Notes: generated by a model from the letters alone, not told the origin. DNA of 11,529 nucleotides from Kiritimatiellales bacterium (GCA_030625905.1 DAOUQA010000058.1:1-11529); one strand, 5' to 3'. Counted from the stretch's first letter, positions 1 to 7,072 are shown. Translations and numbers: made by a program.

Positions 1-1
1 C

Positions 2-1831
2 TTATTGCGATTTGATCCGCAGGCGAATGAACCGGGTGGCGAGTGGAGCTGTTGGCACGAGGTTGGTGACCGCCTCGAACGCAGCGTCGATTTCGCCGAT
101 TCCCGTGACGCCATATCCGCTGTTAGTCCAAACGCCGTCCACGAGGTTGGTGTTTAGTTCGAGGAAATATTCAAGTCCGCGCGCGGCGGCATCGCTGCGC
201 TGGCGGTAGACATATTCAAGCCCGTTGGTTCCGCCGACCTCGACGATTCCAAAGGTTGGAAGAATGCCGACGTCGTTCGCGTTGGTTGGGTTTCCGCCCA
301 GACCGTATTCGGTCAGGTTGTCGCGCCCGTCAATATCCGGATCGGCCGTTAGCTCGGCATCGATTTCGGCCAGTTCATATTCCGTCGTCCACGTATCGTA
401 TAGGGATGCCGCGGAGAGCTGTTCTACCCAGATTGCGCTGTGGCCAAACTGCGAGCCATTGTCGAGATTGTCCCAGTAGAGTACCGAGTCGCCGTCGACC
501 AGCTGGCCGTCAAATCCAGTGGAGCTGTAGGTGCCGGGCGCAAAGCCGTCGCTGTAGCAGATTGTGCCGGTGTTGACGGCATTGGTGACCCAGTCGGTTA
601 CATTGCTGTTCGCCCATTGAATCATGGTCTGCTGCAGATTTATGCAGCTGTTGGAAATCTGAAGTGCGGTGTTGTCGATGCCTTGTATCAGCAACTCACC
701 GCCGTATAGATTGCATTGAGCGGTTCCGCCGAGGCCAATCAGGAGGTTGGTTGTGGTCAGAGCACCACCGTAGAGATTCAGTGTGCCGCTGGCAGATATT
801 GCGTCACCTATAATCAGCTGGCTTGCGGAAAGGGATCCGCCTGACTGGTCGATCTGCCCAACCCCTCTGCTTCCTGATCCGACGCTGATGCTGTCGGAAA
901 TATTGATCATCCCATTGCTTATTGAGAGGAGCCCGGAGGAGTCGGCATGGCCGATGTTCATAAAGGAGTCTGTGGTTTGGAGCGTTCCTCCGTGCATGTT
1001 GAGCTGGCCGTCGGCATCGGAAAGCCCGATCGTAATGCCGCCGGTTCCAGCGTGGATGTCGCCGCTGTTCAGGGTTAAAGAGGCCTTCCCGTGCGCGCCG
1101 ATATTAAGGGTGCCGCATTCCAGCGTTCCCTCGGCCATGGACACGGTTCCCGTTGGCATAATGGCACCATCATTCAGTTTTGCGATATGAAGCGTGCCGG
1201 TTATCGAGACGGATGAGGCTCCTGCGATGGTCATTTCTCCGTTTGATCCCGGCCCTTGCCCGAGGATCAGAGAATCTTTGATTTGTATAGTTCCGTTGGT
1301 CACGATGAGGCGACCGATACTCTCCTTGCTGCTGGCCACAATGAGTCCGTTTGACCCCTGAACGGACAACAATCCGCTGTTCAATACGCTCAGGGTTGCC
1401 GTGCAGCCCGGATTATTGCCAACGAGAAAAGACGTGTTTGTTATGGAGGGATCGATCGGATCCAACCCCCAGACACTTCCCCCATCGATCGTGAAGCTGG
1501 ATTCGCGATCCTCCGCTTTGAACCCCATGCGCATACTGTAAAAGTGAAGACTCCCGGGGCTGTCGACGCGAACGTGAACAGGAACATCGGCGTAGGTATC
1601 GATCCATAGCTGGTCCGCAATGGCAGGTGTCCGGACGATGACGGTATAGGCATTGCTTTGGTTGTCGTGGTTGAGTCGCACCGTTGAGTTGCTCACCGGG
1701 AAACCTCCCGCCCAGTTGGAACGAACATCCCAATAGCCCGTGGCCTCCCCTTGCCAGGTTGTTATGCCGCATGCGGAGCCGGCAATGCAGATGAGACACA
1801 AGCCGAGCAAAAGATTAATCTTTCCATTCAT
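2..1831 (-). CDS. Secreted beta-solenoid (autotransporter-passenger-like) protein
   Basis: 609 aa, complete. The ATG at 1829-1831 follows a G-rich Shine-Dalgarno stretch (GGGGGAAGG about 7 nt upstream), and TAA is at 2-4. Residues 1-22 form a signal peptide (charged start, LLLGLCLICIAG core); the Cys near its end lacks a proper lipobox, so signal peptidase I is more likely. Residues 24-50 carry the W.G...G.WD...NW.GG.P pattern common at the start of PVC-group passenger proteins. Residues about 135-400 are Gly/Ser/Asn-rich imperfect repeats (G.L.LYGG, G.LNMHGG, VG...GSG), typical of a right-handed beta-helix. The last 130 residues, from about 478, hold DPDIDGRDNLTEYGLGGNP, a Ca-binding-like DxDGxxNxxEY motif, then a beta-rich tail. 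No C-terminal autotransporter barrel is present, so export is by Sec plus an unknown outer-membrane step. Substrate and role are unknown; surface adhesion or polysaccharide binding is a guess. Confidence 0.85.
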   Translation of the reverse strand: MNGKINLLLGLCLICIAGSACGITTWQGEATGYWDVRSNWAGGFPVSNSTVRLNHDNQSNAYTVIVRTPAIADQLWIDTYADVPVHVRVDSPGSLHFYSMRMGFKAEDRESSFTIDGGSVWGLDPIDPSITNTSFLVGNNPGCTATLSVLNSGLLSVQGSNGLIVASSKESIGRLIVTNGTIQIKDSLILGQGPGSNGEMTIAGASSVSITGTLHIAKLNDGAIMPTGTVSMAEGTLECGTLNIGAHGKASLTLNSGDIHAGTGGITIGLSDADGQLNMHGGTLQTTDSFMNIGHADSSGLLSISNGMINISDSISVGSGSRGVGQIDQSGGSLSASQLIIGDAISASGTLNLYGGALTTTNLLIGLGGTAQCNLYGGELLIQGIDNTALQISNSCINLQQTMIQWANSNVTDWVTNAVNTGTICYSDGFAPGTYSSTGFDGQLVDGDSVLYWDNLDNGSQFGHSAIWVEQLSAASLYDTWTTEYELAEIDAELTADPDIDGRDNLTEYGLGGNPTNANDVGILPTFGIVEVGGTNGLEYVYRQRSDAAARGLEYFLELNTNLVDGVWTNSGYGVTGIGEIDAAFEAVTNLVPTAPLATRFIRLRIKSQ

Positions 1832-1860
1832 AAATACCTTCCCCCATGCGATTCACCCTC

Positions 1861-2028
1861 TTAGCGACCCAGGAATTCATCAACCTCTTTCTGCGAGATT
1901 CGCTGCGCCACATAGGTTTCGCCGGTGACCGCTTCAATATTCCGGACAAAGGCATTCAGGTGGTTTTTGGAACCGGCCAGCAATCGGCCATACACGGCAA
2001 GAAGGTCAGGATTTTCGGTGCGCTCCTT
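1861..2028 (-). pseudogene. Orphan C-terminal fragment of a DUF2202 (ferritin-like) protein
   Basis: The fragment reads ...TENPDLLAVYGRLLAGSKNHLNAFVRNIEAVTGETYVAQ... and ends at TAA 1861-1863. The core LL.GS.NHL.AFVRN.E..TG..Y..Q matches, from memory, the end of the DUF2202 domain, a ferritin-like helical domain usually about 150 aa long. Only its last 55 or so residues remain, with no usable start codon of their own: the only upstream ATG lies in the terminator stem. The fragment is in the same frame as the Gln/Lys/Gly-rich ORF at 2098-2367 (stop-to-stop distance 237 nt, 79 codons), separated by one TAA and the terminator. The simplest reading is one ancestral gene (signal peptide, Q/K/G linker, DUF2202) that lost the front of its domain. 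A remnant of a second tandem DUF2202 gene is the alternative. Confidence 0.7.
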
Positions 2029-2047
2029 TACGTTTTTTCCGATCGAC

Positions 2048-2074
2048 AAAAAAAAGGGAAAGTCATGCTTTCCC
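2048..2074 (-). terminator. Intrinsic terminator after the small secreted ORF
   Basis: On the minus strand a perfect 7-bp stem, GGGAAAG/CTTTCCC (2068-2074 with 2056-2062), closes a 5-nt loop and is followed directly by eight T residues (2048-2055). It begins 23 nt after the stop of the ORF at 2098-2367 and lies before the DUF2202 remnant, so the remnant should be poorly transcribed. Confidence 0.8.
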
Positions 2075-2097
2075 CCTCTCATCGTATGTGCTGGTTC

Positions 2098-2367
2098 TTA
2101 TTGGTTGCGGGAGCCGTCGCCACTGCCCTGACCCTTGCGCTGGCCTTGTCCACCCCCCGTTCCATCCTTTTTGCGCTGCTGCTGCTTTTTCTGCTCCTGC
2201 TGCTTTTGGCCTTCTTGCGAGCATTCACTACCGGACTTTTTATTTTTCTCCTGCTTCTGCTGGCCCTTGCCGTTCCCGCCGCCATTCCCGCCGCCCCCTT
2301 TGGCTTCCACCATCATGGTTGCGATTGCGAGTCCAGCTACGAGTACTACGAGTTGCTTCATCTTCAT
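2098..2367 (-). CDS. Small secreted Gln/Lys/Gly-rich protein (truncated DUF2202-type)
   Basis: 89 aa. I start it at ATG 2365-2367 because AGGAG lies 7 nt upstream and the signal peptide (MKMKQLVVLVAGLAIATMMVEA, cleavage near residue 22) begins there; the frame stays open for 40 further codons upstream, but these do not look like coding sequence. The mature part is low-complexity Gly/Asn/Gln/Lys with one Cys (about residue 49), highly basic, and ends GSGDGSRNQ. Similar Q/K/G linkers precede DUF2202 domains in related bacteria, and DUF2202 sequence resumes in frame downstream, so this is probably the surviving front of such a protein. It may still be made: it keeps a ribosome site, a signal peptide, a promoter candidate (2410-2437) and its own terminator. 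Function unknown. Confidence 0.65.
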   Translation of the reverse strand: MKMKQLVVLVAGLAIATMMVEAKGGGGNGGGNGKGQQKQEKNKKSGSECSQEGQKQQEQKKQQQRKKDGTGGGQGQRKGQGSGDGSRNQ

Positions 2368-2409
2368 TTTAGGTCTCCTGTCGGTTGATTTCTCCGCTTC
2401 TTGCAGGGG

Positions 2410-2437
2410 GTACACCCTGCGGGGTAAAACCGTCACA
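2410..2437 (-). promoter_or_regulatory. Candidate ECF-type promoter TGTGAC-N16-GTGTAC
   Basis: On the minus strand TGTGAC (2432-2437) and GTGTAC (2410-2415) are 16 nt apart, about 43 nt before the ATG at 2367. The same two hexamers with the same spacing occur upstream of the ECF sigma gene (4217-4244), while the 16-nt spacers between them do not match. Conserved ends around an unconserved spacer is the form of an ECF -35/-10 promoter. A 6-bp hairpin (GCAGGG/CCCTGC, 2403-2420) overlaps the -10 half. Confidence 0.45.
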
Positions 2438-2468
2438 TTTAAAGAAAAGTTTTTACAGACCGGAAGGG

Positions 2469-3182
2469 TTAATCCGAACGAACCCACAGATCTGCGTGAA
2501 TGGCTTTGAAGCCGCGACCGTTGCGCTGTTCCGAAAGGACATAATCAACCGCACGCAGAATTTCCATGCGGTTCAAATTCCGATCGAGGCAATCGTTCAT
2601 GATTTGTTGTGTGTTTTGGGGATCCAGTCCAGCCAGTTGCAGCGTCTCGCCCGCCTCCAGCACATGAACCAAGCGACCATACCGAGGCCCGCCGGGGCGG
2701 TTGAAAACCTCTTGCAGCACCTCTTCGGGCAGCCCGCTTTCGAGCACGATACAGATGCGGGTGATTAAATGGGGAGGAGAGCCCGCTCCGCCACGCCCCG
2801 AAGGGTTGGATGCGAGCAGCTTCCTCGCCTTGCGCAGGCATTCGAGCCGCGCTTCGGCCGCTGCGACGATCCGGTCCGCATCCACCTGCTTGGCCAATCC
2901 CTCTTCAACTTTAATAAATACGCATTCGGCCGGCAGCGATTCCTCGCTGGCCGCAAGGACCGGAGCCAGCAGCTTTTCGGTGTCCCCGGTCGACAGGCCC
3001 CTTCTGCGGCAAAGCCCAACCATTTGGTTTACGCGCTCTGCATCCAAACCCAGCTGGATATTTTCCCCGCACAGCGCCTTCCACTCCTTGGAAGCCGACG
3101 GTTCGGCACTTCCCGATACCACCCCGCAGAGCAGCAAGCCAACCATGCCTATTCCAACCTTATGCCGTATTTTCATCATCAT
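2469..3182 (-). CDS. Secreted all-helical protein of the sigma-factor operon
   Basis: 237 aa as given from the first of three consecutive ATGs (3174-3182). AAGG lies 3, 6 or 9 nt before them, so the second or third Met is the likelier start. It overlaps the anti-sigma-like gene by 23 nt and is therefore probably translationally coupled to it. A signal peptide covers about residues 4-26 (VGIGMVGLLLCGVVSGSAE). The mature protein is predicted alpha-helical with Cys at about 38, 58, 87, 115, 144 and 198. It appears to hold two related segments, about 41-120 (with LPAECVFIKVEEGLAKQVDA) and about 145-215 (with LPEEVLQEVF), joined by a Gly/Pro-rich linker near 127-138. I do not recognise a named family with certainty. 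Its place suggests a periplasmic partner or output of the sigma/anti-sigma pair. TAA is at 2469-2471. Confidence 0.8.
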   Translation of the reverse strand: MMMKIRHKVGIGMVGLLLCGVVSGSAEPSASKEWKALCGENIQLGLDAERVNQMVGLCRRRGLSTGDTEKLLAPVLAASEESLPAECVFIKVEEGLAKQVDADRIVAAAEARLECLRKARKLLASNPSGRGGAGSPPHLITRICIVLESGLPEEVLQEVFNRPGGPRYGRLVHVLEAGETLQLAGLDPQNTQQIMNDCLDRNLNRMEILRAVDYVLSEQRNGRGFKAIHADLWVRSD

Positions 3183-3681
3183 AGACCTTGATTACCGTAT
3201 TCACGCGCCCGAAACCATCGGGCCGGTGGGTGGCCGCCTTGGGATCGGCTAGCCAGCGCTCGTCATCCACCAGAAAGATATATTCATGCCGCCCCTCCGG
3301 AAGTGCCACCTCGGCGGTCCAATGCCCGGAAGCATCGGGGCCATTCAGGACAATGTCGCCGGATTTCCACTCGTTAAAGGTGCCCAGTAGCTCGACCCGG
3401 TCCGCACCCGGGGCATGCAACTCAAAGTGGAACAACACCTGCCCCACCTCTACCGGACGATCCAATCGTCCGAGTCCGAAAACCACCAGCAACATCGCCG
3501 CCGCCCCTGCGAGGGCCGGGGCAATCCAGCGACCGTGCGTCGGCCAAAAATCCGCCAACCGATCCCTCATCGTAACCCGTGAACGATCCGGCAAGGCCGC
3601 CATAACCCGATCCGTGAAGCCATCCGGTGCTTTCGTCAGATGCTTCGCAAGCTGCTCTAGAATTTTATCTTCTGCATTCAT
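3160..3681 (-). CDS. Membrane anti-sigma-like protein with external CBM48/AMPK-type domain
   Basis: 173 aa. The ATG (3679-3681) overlaps the sigma gene's TGA as ATGA, so the two should be co-translated in near-fixed ratio. Residues 1-50 are a short, probably cytoplasmic segment (KILEQLAKHLTKAPDGFTDRVMAALP), as in anti-sigma factors; no zinc-binding HxxxCxxC is present. Residues 52-71 are one membrane helix. Residues 82-168 form an AMPK-beta/CBM48 glycogen-binding fold: FHFELHAPGADRVELLGTFNEW, LPEGRHEYIFLVDD, then DP and FGRVNTVIKV. Trp105, Trp143 and Asn161 correspond to the glucan-contacting Trp100, Trp133 and Asn150 of the AMPK beta subunit; the Lys of YKFxVDG is Ile here. Position and topology suggest that it holds the sigma factor and senses an alpha-glucan or another periplasmic ligand. 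CBM48 fold: confident. Anti-sigma role: inferred from context. Confidence 0.85.
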   Translation of the reverse strand: MNAEDKILEQLAKHLTKAPDGFTDRVMAALPDRSRVTMRDRLADFWPTHGRWIAPALAGAAAMLLVVFGLGRLDRPVEVGQVLFHFELHAPGADRVELLGTFNEWKSGDIVLNGPDASGHWTAEVALPEGRHEYIFLVDDERWLADPKAATHRPDGFGRVNTVIKVYDDENTA

Positions 3682-4205
3682 GGTTCTAAATACTCCATCA
3701 ACAATTTCCTCGCACGAAGAACCCGCATTTTTGCCGCGCTTACACCGATGCCCAGCACCTTGGAAACTTCATCATACGACAACCCCTCCATATGCTTCAA
3801 CCTGAGCGGCGATTCCAGCTTGGCCGGCAATTTCGCCAGTGCCTCTTCCAGAGCCTGAAAGTCGGAATCGACCGCACTCTGCTCAATTTCCGTCTGCACC
3901 TTGTGCCGCGCCTCCATATTTCGCCGTCGCGTCCGGCTCCTAAACAGATTCTTTGTCAAATTGGCGCAAATGCGCAGGATCCACGACCGGAACGAATAGT
4001 CGGGGTTGTACTGTTCCAACTTATTGTACGCCCGTATGAATGTATCCTGTGTCATATCCGCCGCGTCCTCCCGGTCGCGTGCCATGCTCACAGCCAGACC
4101 AAAGACTGCATCCTGATGTCGCCGAACCAGCTCCTCATACGCGTATAGTCTTCCACCCAAACTAGCTCGCACCAACTCCGGGTCTGTCTGTTCACTCATG
4201 GCCAT
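3678..4205 (-). CDS. ECF-type RNA polymerase sigma factor (sigma-70 family)
   Basis: 175 aa from ATG 4203-4205, chosen because AAGGA lies 5 nt upstream; a second ATG two codons on (4197-4199) is possible. The frame extends upstream to 4262, but those residues are not sigma-like. Sigma region 2 covers about 22-90 (YEELVRRHQDAVFGLAVSMA, then DREDAADMTQDTFIRAY and SFRSWILRICANL). Region 4 covers about 118-171, with the helix-turn-helix LSYDEVSKVLGIGVSAAKMRVLRARKLL cut here into LSYDEVSKVLGIG and AAKMRVLRARKLL. There is no region 3, as expected of the ECF group. It is the first gene of a three-gene operon with a putative membrane regulator and a secreted protein, so it probably directs transcription of envelope genes after an outside signal. 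A motif upstream (4217-4244) matches one before the gene at 2367, which suggests autoregulation. Confidence 0.93.
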   Translation of the reverse strand: MAMSEQTDPELVRASLGGRLYAYEELVRRHQDAVFGLAVSMARDREDAADMTQDTFIRAYNKLEQYNPDYSFRSWILRICANLTKNLFRSRTRRRNMEARHKVQTEIEQSAVDSDFQALEEALAKLPAKLESPLRLKHMEGLSYDEVSKVLGIGVSAAKMRVLRARKLLMEYLEP

Positions 4206-4216
4206 CTTTGTCCTTA

Positions 4217-4244
4217 GTACACCGCAGGCAGCAGTTTGGTCACA
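4217..4244 (-). promoter_or_regulatory. Candidate autoregulatory ECF promoter TGTGAC-N16-GTGTAC
   Basis: TGTGAC (4239-4244) and GTGTAC (4217-4222) on the minus strand have the same sequence and 16-nt spacing as the pair at 2410-2437. One difficulty: the -10-like half ends only 11 nt before the ATG at 4205, so transcription would start close to or inside the AAGGA ribosome site (4211-4215), giving a nearly leaderless mRNA. It may instead be a binding site, or translation may begin at 4199. Confidence 0.35.
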
Positions 4245-4364
4245 ACCCGCCCAGAATTCCAATCACTGGATGTGAAGGATAAGTCATAAATCGCTCCCGA
4301 GCAAGATTTCCTGAATAGCTACTGAACGCTGCTCATGCAGCTTCGCCGGGACAAGGCGGAGGTG

Positions 4365-4390
4365 TTAGATCGAGGCGTATTCCTTGATGA
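4365..4390 (-). repeat. 26-nt exact copy of the acyl-CoA dehydrogenase 3' end
   Basis: Positions 4365-4390 are identical to 7133-7158, which encode the last codons (IKEYASI plus TAA) of the dehydrogenase gene, in the same orientation. Here they lie 21 nt beyond the stop of the DUF3943 gene, in a 206-nt spacer, with no dehydrogenase body attached. This is probably the scar of a deleted or recombined second dehydrogenase copy. Confidence 0.85.
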
Positions 4391-4411
4391 AGGCGCAGTT
4401 CCCGTTTCCTG

Positions 4412-5773
4412 TCACCAATCGGCGTGTTCGCCCCCGCCGAAGCGGTAGATGAGACTGGCGTTGACGGTTTGGTCGTATGCATCGTCCTGGAAGCTGTAGT
4501 AGTTGATCCAGTCGGCCTGAAGCGCCCACTTGTTGTGGAGTTTCCAGTGCAGGCCCAACCCGGCATTTAGCTGGAATGTTTTTTGGTCGAGATCCTTGTC
4601 CCATATCTGTTCGCCGAATCCGGCGGTGATAAAGGGGCGGAGCTTTCGCTTGGTATTGAGGTAGTACTGGGCATCGAGACTGTAGTTTTCGTAGACCACG
4701 GTTTCTCCGGTATTATGATTCATTAGATCGGCCCAGGCGTAGCCAAGCCGGGCGGAGAAGCGGGGGGTGAAATAGAGACCAAGATATATCTTGGTATAGA
4801 AGTCGTCCTCTACGTCCCGATCTTTATCCAGAAAGGTATGGCCGCCACCAATGCTGATGCCGACGATTCCGGTATCGACGGGGTCGTTTTGGATTTCCAA
4901 ATGGCGGACCTTGCGCTCCTCTTCGGGTGGATTGCTTCCGCCAATGGGAAAGTTCATGTTAAGATAGACGGTGTGGTCGGTGATCTCCCCGTCGGGCACT
5001 GCCGTGTAGCTGAAGTATCCATATCCCGACTTGATCCACCGCCGTCCCACCAGCCGGTTGATCCCGCGGCCGAGGGAGTCGATCGGATCGAGGAAGAAGA
5101 GGGAGGTTTCGCCGAGGATCTTCGAGCCGGCCACCTTGTTGTTGTTGTCGCGAACCTTTAGTTCGGTTTGGTAGGCCCATTCCCCGTAGACCCAGCCGAT
5201 GAGCGGGGTGTAGACCAGATCCTGGATCGAGGGCACTTCGGCAAAGGCCTCGATGCCGTATTCCCAATAGAAGGTCGACATGAGGGTTGTGTAGACAAAG
5301 GCATCCCACTGCCTGTAGCCGGATTTGCGAGCCACTTGGTAGTATACGCCGCCAACGTAGGCGTGGCCGATATAGTTGTATGTTAAATTGTCGTGATCCC
5401 AGACCGGGCCGGTCTTTACATTTTCAACCCACTTGCTGAAAATATCGGATTCCGTGTCCCAGCCCGTCGCCGACTCCGGCAGTGCGGCCAAAAAGAGCGC
5501 CACGCCTGCTCCATAGAAAAGCATGGACTTGGTTTGCGACCAAACCCGTGCACCATCTTCGCCGTTTTGTGGTTTGAACAGGGAAATATGGTAGGGTGTG
5601 CCGTAGAGGGCAGGATCGATTTGCAGCGCCGTCCAATATGAATTGGTCGGCCAAGGCTGGCCGGTGTCTGTGTAGGAATTGGTTTGTCCATGCACGCCGG
5701 ATGCGATCAGGGTTCCCGAGACGGTAAGCCATACGGTAAGCCAACGGAAACTAATTGGGCGGAATCGGTTCAT
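4412..5773 (-). CDS. DUF3943 outer-membrane beta-barrel protein
   Basis: 453 aa, ATG 5771-5773, TGA 4412-4414; only a weak, distant AAGG precedes the start. The signal peptide is about residues 1-29 (FRWLTVWLTVSGTLIASGVHG, cut near VHG-Q). Residues about 115-240 match DUF3943 as I know it: DNLTYNYIGHAYVGGVYYQVA, then WEYGIEAFAEVPSIQDLVYTP and GWVYGEW, here given in pieces of NYIGHAYVGG, YWEYGIEAF and PSIQDLVYTP. Residues about 300-446 alternate in the manner of an outer-membrane barrel (GIVGISIGGGHTF, YTKIYLGLYFTPRFSARLGY, LNAGLGLHWKLHNKWALQ) and are probably OmpA-like. The final DW after a Gly/Glu/His run is not a typical C-terminal Phe signal. Family function is unknown. The gene is divergent from the other outer-membrane gene at 6005. 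Confidence 0.82.
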   Translation of the reverse strand: MNRFRPISFRWLTVWLTVSGTLIASGVHGQTNSYTDTGQPWPTNSYWTALQIDPALYGTPYHISLFKPQNGEDGARVWSQTKSMLFYGAGVALFLAALPESATGWDTESDIFSKWVENVKTGPVWDHDNLTYNYIGHAYVGGVYYQVARKSGYRQWDAFVYTTLMSTFYWEYGIEAFAEVPSIQDLVYTPLIGWVYGEWAYQTELKVRDNNNKVAGSKILGETSLFFLDPIDSLGRGINRLVGRRWIKSGYGYFSYTAVPDGEITDHTVYLNMNFPIGGSNPPEEERKVRHLEIQNDPVDTGIVGISIGGGHTFLDKDRDVEDDFYTKIYLGLYFTPRFSARLGYAWADLMNHNTGETVVYENYSLDAQYYLNTKRKLRPFITAGFGEQIWDKDLDQKTFQLNAGLGLHWKLHNKWALQADWINYYSFQDDAYDQTVNASLIYRFGGGEHADW

Positions 5774-6004
5774 AGGAAAGCCAGCCTTGTTTGTAGAAGC
5801 CGTGAAAAATGATACATTCTTGCAGTTTATGCAATACTCGATCTATACAAGAAATTGATGGTTGGATCGCTGTCGCCGAAAAGAAAGTAGCTGCCGCTCG
5901 ACTTCGTCAAACATGCGCCTATACTGCTCGCTTAACTGTAGAATGGGCGCTGGGTCGTAACGTACGTGCAGGCATCCGCTCTACCCTCTCCATGGTATAG
6001 GATA

Positions 6005-7015
6005 GTGAAATTGATCATTAGCCCCCTGAAAAGAGTGTTCTGTATAGCCATAATCAGTATGGGTTCCGCAGGGTATGCAGAAGACGCTCCGGCCTATCAA
6101 GCCACTCCGATCTATGTGGCCAACCAAAATCCGTTTGTGCAGATATTCGGCCTGCCAAAACCTGAACCGGGCACCATAACGCCAAAGGGCAGGCTTGACG
6201 CCGGGTTTCTATACCAAGTTTCCAATAATGCTATTCAGAATGATGATGAAACCTTTATCTGGGATGGAGAAACGGCACAGTATAATTTCAGGGTTCGGTA
6301 TGGATTTTCCGACAAACTGGAACTTGGGATCGATGTTCCGTTTATCGACCATAGCGGGGGGTATCTGGATTCCTTCATTCGCAACTACCATAAAATGATG
6401 GGCTTTCCCAATGATCGGCAAGAGCAGTTTGATAAGAATCAAATACATTATAAGGTCAATGAAAACGGCACCAATTTTGAGATGCAGGACAGGCAAAGCG
6501 GCTTGGGGGACATCCGGGTTTCAGCGGCCATTCCCCTGTTTGCCAAATCATTCCATTCTCAACGCTATCTCGCGCTTCGGCCCCTGTTGAAACTGCCCAC
6601 GGGCGATTCCGAATACCTGTTGGGGAGCGGGGGTACGGATGTATCGATGAGCTTGGCCTATAGCGACTACAAAACGCTAAGCGGCATAAACACCGTTCTC
6701 TCTGCAAATTGTGGAATGATCTATATGGGAAACACAAAGGTGTTGCGCGACCTGCAACGCCATTATGCCGGTTATGGGGGCATCTCTTTGGATTGGTTGG
6801 CCACGAAGCATCTCGAATTCAAGCTGCAACTGGATATGCATTCAGCTTTCTACGAGAGCGAATTCAAGCAATTGGGGTCTTCCATGCAGCTGCTGGCGGG
6901 CGGCACCGCACGTCTGCCGGGCGAGGTGCTTCTCGACCTCGGCATGTCGGAACAGTTGATAACAGACGCCACCCCCGACGTAGGCTTCTACCTTTCTCTA
7001 CGGCATCTTTTCTAG
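6005..7015 (+). CDS. DUF3187 family outer-membrane protein
   Basis: 336 aa from GTG 6005 (MKLIISPLKR...). The frame is open back to another GTG at 5966, but the peptide between is not signal-like. AGGA lies 2 nt before the 6005 GTG and 8 nt before a TTG at 6011, so the exact start is uncertain. Residues 1-25 are a signal peptide (VFCIAIISMGSAGYA, cut before EDAP). The pattern PIYVANQNPFVQIFGLP at residues 35-51, then VPFIDHSGGYLDSFIRNYHK and GFPNDR around 111-138, is diagnostic of DUF3187 as I recall it. The rest alternates like a beta-barrel and ends LRHLF, with the C-terminal Phe expected of barrel-assembly substrates. Function unknown. TAG 7013-7015 is followed by a strong hairpin at 7044-7070. 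Confidence 0.82.
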   Translation: MKLIISPLKRVFCIAIISMGSAGYAEDAPAYQATPIYVANQNPFVQIFGLPKPEPGTITPKGRLDAGFLYQVSNNAIQNDDETFIWDGETAQYNFRVRYGFSDKLELGIDVPFIDHSGGYLDSFIRNYHKMMGFPNDRQEQFDKNQIHYKVNENGTNFEMQDRQSGLGDIRVSAAIPLFAKSFHSQRYLALRPLLKLPTGDSEYLLGSGGTDVSMSLAYSDYKTLSGINTVLSANCGMIYMGNTKVLRDLQRHYAGYGGISLDWLATKHLEFKLQLDMHSAFYESEFKQLGSSMQLLAGGTARLPGEVLLDLGMSEQLITDATPDVGFYLSLRHLF

Positions 7016-7043
7016 GCAAAGGCGAAGAGGTCGGGAAAACGAA

Positions 7044-7070
7044 AAACCCCGCCGAACAAGGGCGGGGTTT
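7044..7070. terminator. Shared terminator between convergent genes
   Basis: A perfect 10-bp stem, AAACCCCGCC (7044-7053) with GGCGGGGTTT (7061-7070), and a 7-nt loop. On the minus strand it is followed by more T residues (five in all, then CGTTTTC), making a good terminator for the dehydrogenase operon. On the plus strand the tail is only TTT then GC, so it stops the DUF3187 transcript less certainly. Confidence 0.8.
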
Positions 7071-7072
7071 GC

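Noticed and set aside
783..1190. 135-codon plus-strand frame opposite the beta-solenoid gene
   Set aside because: The repetitive minus-strand gene has a signal peptide, ribosome site and known fold features; the plus frame has none.
4329..4342. Hairpin GCTGC-tcat-GCAGC after the DUF3943 gene
   Set aside because: Only 5 bp and no T-run on either strand; too weak to call a terminator.
5774..6004. Promoters for the divergent outer-membrane genes
   Set aside because: Candidates such as TTGCAT with TATCAT (14-nt spacing, minus) and TTAACT with TCGTAA (17-nt spacing, plus) are too weak or badly spaced to report.
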